From NCBI GenBank assembly GCA_947044365.1, contig OX345637.1:14850916-14914915 (forward strand): a stretch of DNA of 64,000 bases. Direction: 5' to 3'. The stretch's first letter is position 1, and each line of letters opens with the position of its first letter. Source of the DNA: Petrosia ficiformis. Its lineage: Eukaryota > Porifera > Demospongiae > Haplosclerida > Petrosiidae. Below are positions 59,099-64,000 of the stretch, one piece after another. Below the pieces are notes generated by a model. The model made no database searches. It was not told the origin of the DNA and worked only from the letters and a program-made list of their open reading frames with translations. The translations under genes and the position numbers were made by a program.

Positions 59099-60028
59099 CT
59101 ATAGCAGTCCATTATTCTCACTATCTTTTTTGCAATCTACACATAACCAGTGATCATCCTCTGTCGGTGGTTTCTTTAGATAAACATACTTCAGATGATA
59201 CCAAGCCTCGCATTCCTCACATTCTATATCCAGTTGAACGATGTTTGGTCACTCTATACCTAAACAGTATGGTGTCTATTTTCTCATTGCAGTTGTCTTG
59301 TGAATCATTAATGACTTTCACAAGGTATCAACTCAAAGTGTGGTTGAAGCGTTCTGTTAATCCATTTGTCTGAACAAAAGTAATACATGTATATCATTAT
59401 GACAGATAGGAACACATGAATTTATTTCTAACCTGTGGATGGTAGGCACTTGTAATTCAGTGCTCCGTATTGGTTTTTTTGAAGAGGCAATCAGACAGCT
59501 GGTTGATGAACTCCCAACCCTCGTCTGATATACTGAATGATCTTGGGACAACTAAGACAACAAAATATCTGATTGTAAAAAAGATAAAAGACATGCATGC
59601 AAGTAAAAAAGATATTGGCTGACTGACGACTTACATACCGAGAACAAAATATTGACTACTGAAACAGCAGTTTTATCCTTTAATGGAGCTGCTTCTGCCC
59701 ATTTTGTATAATAGTCTGTCAGTGTCATTATCATATTTATTACCACAAGACGTCTCTTGCAAAGGCCCTATTAGATCCATCCCAACTTGGTGCCAGGCTT
59801 CACCCTTCACTTTGATTGGATGGAGAGGCTCATGACACTTTGCATTATTACTATGGCATTGATCACAAGTTCTCACCTACATTATGTTCATATTGTAACT
59901 GCAAACACATTCCATACAAAAACTTACATACTCACAGATTTCATTGCACATGTTTGGCCAGTAATACTTGGCTGAAACAGCAGAAAGCGTCTTGTCTCTA
60001 CCAAGATGGGCTTGATCATACTTTCAAC
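59099..60028 (-). pseudogene. Integrase-derived gene, 3' part: zinc-binding, DDE core and PHD-like exons
   Basis: Pieces in coding order: HLGRDKT...KYYWPNM...ICEY (about 60028-59932); after an intron, RTCDQCHSNN and WHQVGMDLIGPL (59877 on); then a shifted frame with TDYYTKWAEAAPLKDKTA; then SISDEGWEF with an in-frame stop before TSAYHPQ; then, across an intron, TNGLTERFNHTL with another stop; last, 59223-59099 with CEECEAWYH...WLCVDC, a PHD-like finger. These are hallmarks of Ty3-type integrases and related Ginger/GIN1-like transposases. Introns fall at clean GT/AG sites, which is unlike an LTR retrotransposon copy. Frameshift and stops make it a pseudogene. Its 5' part lies at 62329-62099, beyond the hAT insertion. 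Confidence 0.65.
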
Positions 60029-62095
60029 CAGGGGCGTAGCGAGGTTTTTTTTTTTTATAGAAAAGTGGGGGCAAATAAGAAATAAATGCGCGCGAAGCGC
60101 GCCAAAATCTTTAAAGCTTAGCTTTGCACCGGAAAGCCACGCCAACTAATTAAATACGTGTGTGATGGGTTATTATAATGTTTATCACCTGATCAAAGAA
60201 AAGCATGCAGGAACAAGTAATAAAGTTCAATAGTGTAAACAATGAAAGTATATCAAAGTTCGACTATGGTATAACTAGTGGCTAGTCCCGGGGTTGCACA
60301 ACGCCTAGGATGACATCTAGAGAACTCATCAATCACTTCTTCAATGTTGACTGGAATGTCTTGGTGCATGTGAAGCAGAGCTAGACTAGAAAGACGTTCA
60401 GTGCTCATAGTAGACCTAAGGGCTGTTTTGATTCGCTTGAGCCCACTGAAAGACCTTTCTGCACTACAGGAGGTTACAGGAAGAGTACAGAGAACTGTTA
60501 CGAGAGCTTTGATGTTGGGGTAAAAAGCAGAGATTCTAGGTAGTGTTGAGGAGAGGGAAGAAGGAAGTGCAGATGAACCATGATCCTTCTCTTCAGTTTT
60601 TCACTTAGTGTACCAGTTGTGGATTTCACTCTTGAGAGAGGAAATATTTGGTAGATCTACGCCATAAAACTCCCCTACTTCCATCACTAGCTTTGAGATG
60701 GTTGGAAGATCTTTTGTTACCAACACTGATGGTACCAAGTAGAGCCCTTGAAAAGCTGTTGTTTGGTGAGAACTGAACCGCCTGTCAAGCTCGGCTAAAA
60801 GATGGTCAAGGATTGGGATCGTAATTGTTCTCCTGAAGTATTCAGAAGCAGTAGAAGCTGGGGTGTTTGTTCTGTGACGCTGGCGGCCACATATCCTTGG
60901 GATTGATGGTGTAGTTCCAACCTCGGTACACATCTCAGAGACAGTTTCAAACCATTCATTGTGGTAGGAGTCAACATTCTCTCTGACTCTCTTGAAGGAT
61001 GATGTCAATGTTTTCACCTCACAAACTGCCTGAACTATGTCTTTAGCCTCCTGTTGAAGACTGCGAGTGAGACCCAAGAAGTAGTGGAGACACTCATTGG
61101 TGATCACAAGGGCACTGATAAAATCTGTGGTGGTGATGGCCAGCAAGAGAGTACTGGCATCTGTCAAGGACTCTGAAGTCCACTTGCAAGCACCTTCAGC
61201 TGAAATGCTCTCAAAACAGGCAACAATGGAGGAGTGCAGACACTTGACTCGATCAAGAGCATCAATACGCTCAATCCACCTTGTCCTGCAGAGATCTTTG
61301 AGCTTCAACACATTCGATTCCGGCTGTGTGTTGTGTATTGCTTCCTCCAACTTCTTCTGTCGCTTGGGGTGAGCAAAGAAAAAGACAGACAGACGATTAA
61401 CTATGCCTATCATGTTACGCACACTCACTTCCTGAAATAAAGCTACAACTGCCAGATTCAAACGGTGGGAAGCACAATGTGTGTACAGGGCAAGCGGGTA
61501 TACAGAAGATATCCTAGCAGCAGTTCCGCTTGTCTTGCCTGACATGTTGCTAGCCCCATCATAAGCTTGACCTTGCATCTTGGATGGATCCAAACGATTT
61601 GTGAGAAAACCGAGAGTCATTTCGGCTAAGGCTTCACCAGTTATGCCACTGTCACATTCTAGAGATGTAACAAGATCCTCTCTGATAAAGAAAGTTTCAG
61701 GTTCAACATACCTCAAAACTATGCAGAGTGCTCCTTATTGGAACAATCGGTGACTTCATTAGCAATCACAGTATAGTATTGACTGGTACGAACCTTTCTC
61801 AAGATTGTGTCACGAATGTGATCACCAAGTATGTTGATGAACTGATTCTGGGTTTCAGGGGATGTGTACGTGGCATTTCTAGCAGCTCGCTGAAGGTGGT
61901 CTCTCAAGTGCGTGTCTCCTGCAAAGATTCTGAAATTGAGCAAGGCTCAAAGGTTGCCATGGTTTGATTGTGCACCTTGAACTATCCCACTGTCACGATG
62001 ACCACGGAGAGAAATATTAATATTCTGACGACCACACAAGATAATCGTTTCTACAATAGAGCGGAGAATCTGCCTGTTCTTCTGGATGGTGTCTC
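60029..62095 (-). pseudogene. Dead hAT transposase (ZMYM1/DUF4371-like), 5'-truncated
   Basis: Minus-strand frames carry the family landmarks in order: TIILCGRQNI and RGHRD (about 62060-61980), RIFAGDTHLRDHL, MQGQAYDGASNMSGK, THCASHRLNL, TRWIERIDAL, and the C-terminal dimerisation block LPVTSCSAERSFSGLKRIKT (about 60430). Breaks seen are an in-frame TGA near 61945, a one-base frameshift near 61720 and a TGA at 60603-60601. The element's 3' end carries CAGGGGCGTAGCGAGG (60029 on), a typical hAT terminus. The opposite terminus and the N-terminal zinc finger are missing, so it cannot move itself. Confidence 0.8.
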
Positions 62096-62098
62096 TCA

Positions 62099-62329
62099 AT
62101 CCTCGTCCACCACCAGTCTTGGGGTAGTTATACTCTTCTTCTGCCCGCCAATATAATACAGCCTTCCCTCATCCATGAGAAAGTACTTGCTTCTTTTTCT
62201 AATTCCGAGTTTGTACTGTTTGCTTGCATCTGGAGGATACTCTCTGCGAGACAAGTAATTGTATAGCTCCGAGGAAGTGTATTTCCTGTCAGATTTGGGT
62301 TCATTAGGTATGGGCTCTTCAACCTCCAT
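62099..62329 (-). pseudogene. Integrase-derived gene, 5' exon cut off by the hAT insertion
   Basis: The frame from the Met at 62329 reads MEVEEPIPNE... then RKRSKYFLMDEGRLYYIGG and PRLVVDED. The last part is typical of the segment just before the HHCC zinc-binding region of gypsy-type integrase proteins. It stops exactly where the hAT fragment begins; the expected continuation reappears at 60028. Confidence 0.6.
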
Positions 62330-62621
62330 CTCGAGAAGTAACCAACTCGCACCAGCAAACAACTGCCAGCAGTTACAACAAAGCACATGTCCCTAGATCT
62401 CCAAGGTGACCACAATCACGGTATATGTATCGATAAGTAACCACACCCATAATACCGTAGAATTCTTCATTGTGTGTGTGTTTTGTTTTTCAAAATTGGT
62501 TACAGAAAATCAAAATTAGTTTCAGGAATTCAAAATCAACAAAAGCACAAAAAAATTAGAAAAAAGCCTAAAATCACAAAATTAAAGGGAAATTATCAAA
62601 CTTGAAATATCAGTAAAACTG

Positions 62622-62627
62622 TTTATT
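62622..62627 (-). other. Polyadenylation signal of gene F
   Basis: AATAAA on the minus strand, 13 bases after the stop codon, as in gene G. Confidence 0.5.
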
Positions 62628-62640
62628 TCAAAAGAAAGTT

Positions 62641-63239
62641 TTAAGTATCAAAACCCCTGGAAGCATCAACATAATCACCGTCATTTCGCAATGTAGCAAA
62701 TCCACTGTAAATAAAGAAAAACATCACGATACAAATTATGTTATACACGAATGATCCATAACACCAGTCACATGATACTTTTTATAGACAAACACTATTA
62801 CATATGTAGAAAATCACATTATGTGCAACAGTTATCACATGATAATATTAACATTAGTCACATGATATCTTAGCTCTTATGAAAGGGAACCCCCATTAAA
62901 TGGGAGATGATAGCCAGTAGGTATTAATGAAACAAGTCAATAGAACAGAACCACATTAGAAACTCAGTAATCATTCCTTCTAAGTGTCCCATTATCCTTC
63001 TCCCCCAGAGCTATACTTCCAATATGTTAACTTACCCTGTGCGCTTTTTCTTCTTCCGGAAACAGAATATTGCAGCTCCAGCAATGATGGCTATTATTAT
63101 TATAGCTACAGGTACAACAACACCAGCTGCAATCTTACCAGCTATGATATGATATAGAAATCAAATTATATTTTATTAATTTTATTAATATACGTACCGT
63201 TTGAACTCTTCTGCTTGCTTGCTATAAGAATTAAAATTA

Positions 63240-63274
<35 letters not shown>

Positions 63275-64000
63275 AATGAAGTCATAATTATATATTTTAA
63301 ACATTTGCTCTTATCTGCTAATTTTGAAACTAAATTTTGCGTCCGTTGCTAATTATAAACAAAAACCGAAAATCTTACATTAATTATTGTACTTCTATAT
63401 GCATGCATATATCATGAAAACTTACGGTGGCTTCCTGAACTAGGTACTGTGAAGTTATAATCTTTGACAAGAACAGTTCCAAGTATATTCTTAGCATATA
63501 GAAGTAAATCATGTTTTGAGTTTCCAAAGTCACTTGTTGACTCTGTCAAGAAGTTTTTAAATGTATGGTCAGTTAATGGATGTGGTATTTTCAGACTCTC
63601 ATTCTTTTTTGTGGTGCCCTAAAATGAATAATAATAATTATGTAGTATATTCTATTGCTATGGTAACAAGTAATGCATTACAATGGTTGAGTGAAGATCC
63701 ATTACCTTTAGATAATATAATATTTCTGTAGCAGGTATTACACTGTTATCAGATACTGTTAATGAAAAGTTTGCTTTGTCATCTATAACAACTACAAGTT
63801 CTATTGAAACAACAACTCCATTAGGAGGACCTGAAAATGTAATTATGAATATAATAATTATATAACATATCACAAGATTACTGGCAACATATAATTATAT
63901 GGTCTGCACACATTGACAAGAATTACCGAATACAAAAGTGACATCATTTACATGAGCATCTCCTAGTGTGTTCTTAGCACATATATTCAATACATGATTT
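62641..64000 (-). CDS. Gene F: receptor family member, 3' part only
   Basis: Predicted exons in coding order are (beyond 64000)-63927, 63830-63706, 63618-63426, 63221-63198, 63141-63036 and 62704-62641. They give the end of one FN3-like domain (ICAKNTLGDAHV), a complete second one (GPPNGV...YAKNILG), an 8-residue stalk, a TM exon ([20 protein letters not shown]) and a tail with GGFATLRNDGDYVDASRGFDT. The TM and 3' region is closest to gene G, and the FN3 part to C and E. Unlike C, the two FN3-like units follow each other with no Ig exon between them (intron of 96 bases). The signal peptide and Ig repeats lie outside the window. Confidence 0.75.

Noticed and set aside
1..64000. Receptor tyrosine kinase or phosphatase domain for these receptors
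   Set aside because: No kinase or phosphatase motifs follow any TM exon; all tails end in stop codons without a catalytic domain.

Overview
The window looks like nuclear DNA from an early-branching marine animal, most plausibly a sponge or cnidarian. It is AT-rich, with long spliceosomal introns full of microsatellites, Ig and FN3 exons bounded by phase-1 introns, and animal-type hAT, piggyBac-like, Penelope-like and integrase-derived elements. The species cannot be named from sequence alone. All gene models were built by hand from open frames, GT/AG sites and phase bookkeeping. Every complete model has a total length divisible by three, but none is transcript-verified.

Layout. Gene A (465-13920, +) encodes a long Ig4-FN3x3 single-pass receptor with a ~150-residue tail. 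Gene B (14178-16766, +) follows 257 bp later. It is the first member of a compact receptor family. Next come three head-to-tail minus-strand paralogs, C (20471-17325), D (24469-21392) and E (28697-24639). Gene G (51852-28948, -) is spread over 23 kb and joins a different N-terminal half (four Ig-like domains and one FN3-like) to the same membrane-proximal module as the family. From 52 to 62.4 kb lies a repeat and transposon graveyard: nested MITEs, a Penelope-like fragment, and an intron-containing integrase/PHD gene split by a dead hAT transposase. Gene F (62641 to beyond 64000, -) is a seventh receptor, cut by the window edge. An orphan tail-like exon at 52115-52214 may mark another.

The compact family shares one plan: signal peptide, then one very long exon encoding several ~98-residue Ig-like repeats in the order alpha(n)-beta-gamma, an FN3-like domain split over two exons, a TM exon and a short final exon ending near a [D/T]SKGYG-like motif. 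The number of alpha repeats varies (B 2, C 1, D 1, E 4). C and E add a second Ig exon. Stretches hundreds of bases long are nearly identical between different pairs of genes (C/D at the 5' end, D/E in beta-gamma, C/E in Ig-FN3, G/F at the 3' end), so the genes are mosaics made by duplication and probably gene conversion. A CACCC-type motif lies just upstream of all four complete family starts.

Taken together this looks like a diversifying cell-surface receptor cluster. It resembles in layout, but not in demonstrable homology, invertebrate allorecognition or immune Ig-receptor loci such as the Hydractinia Alr complex. Function is inferred from architecture only.
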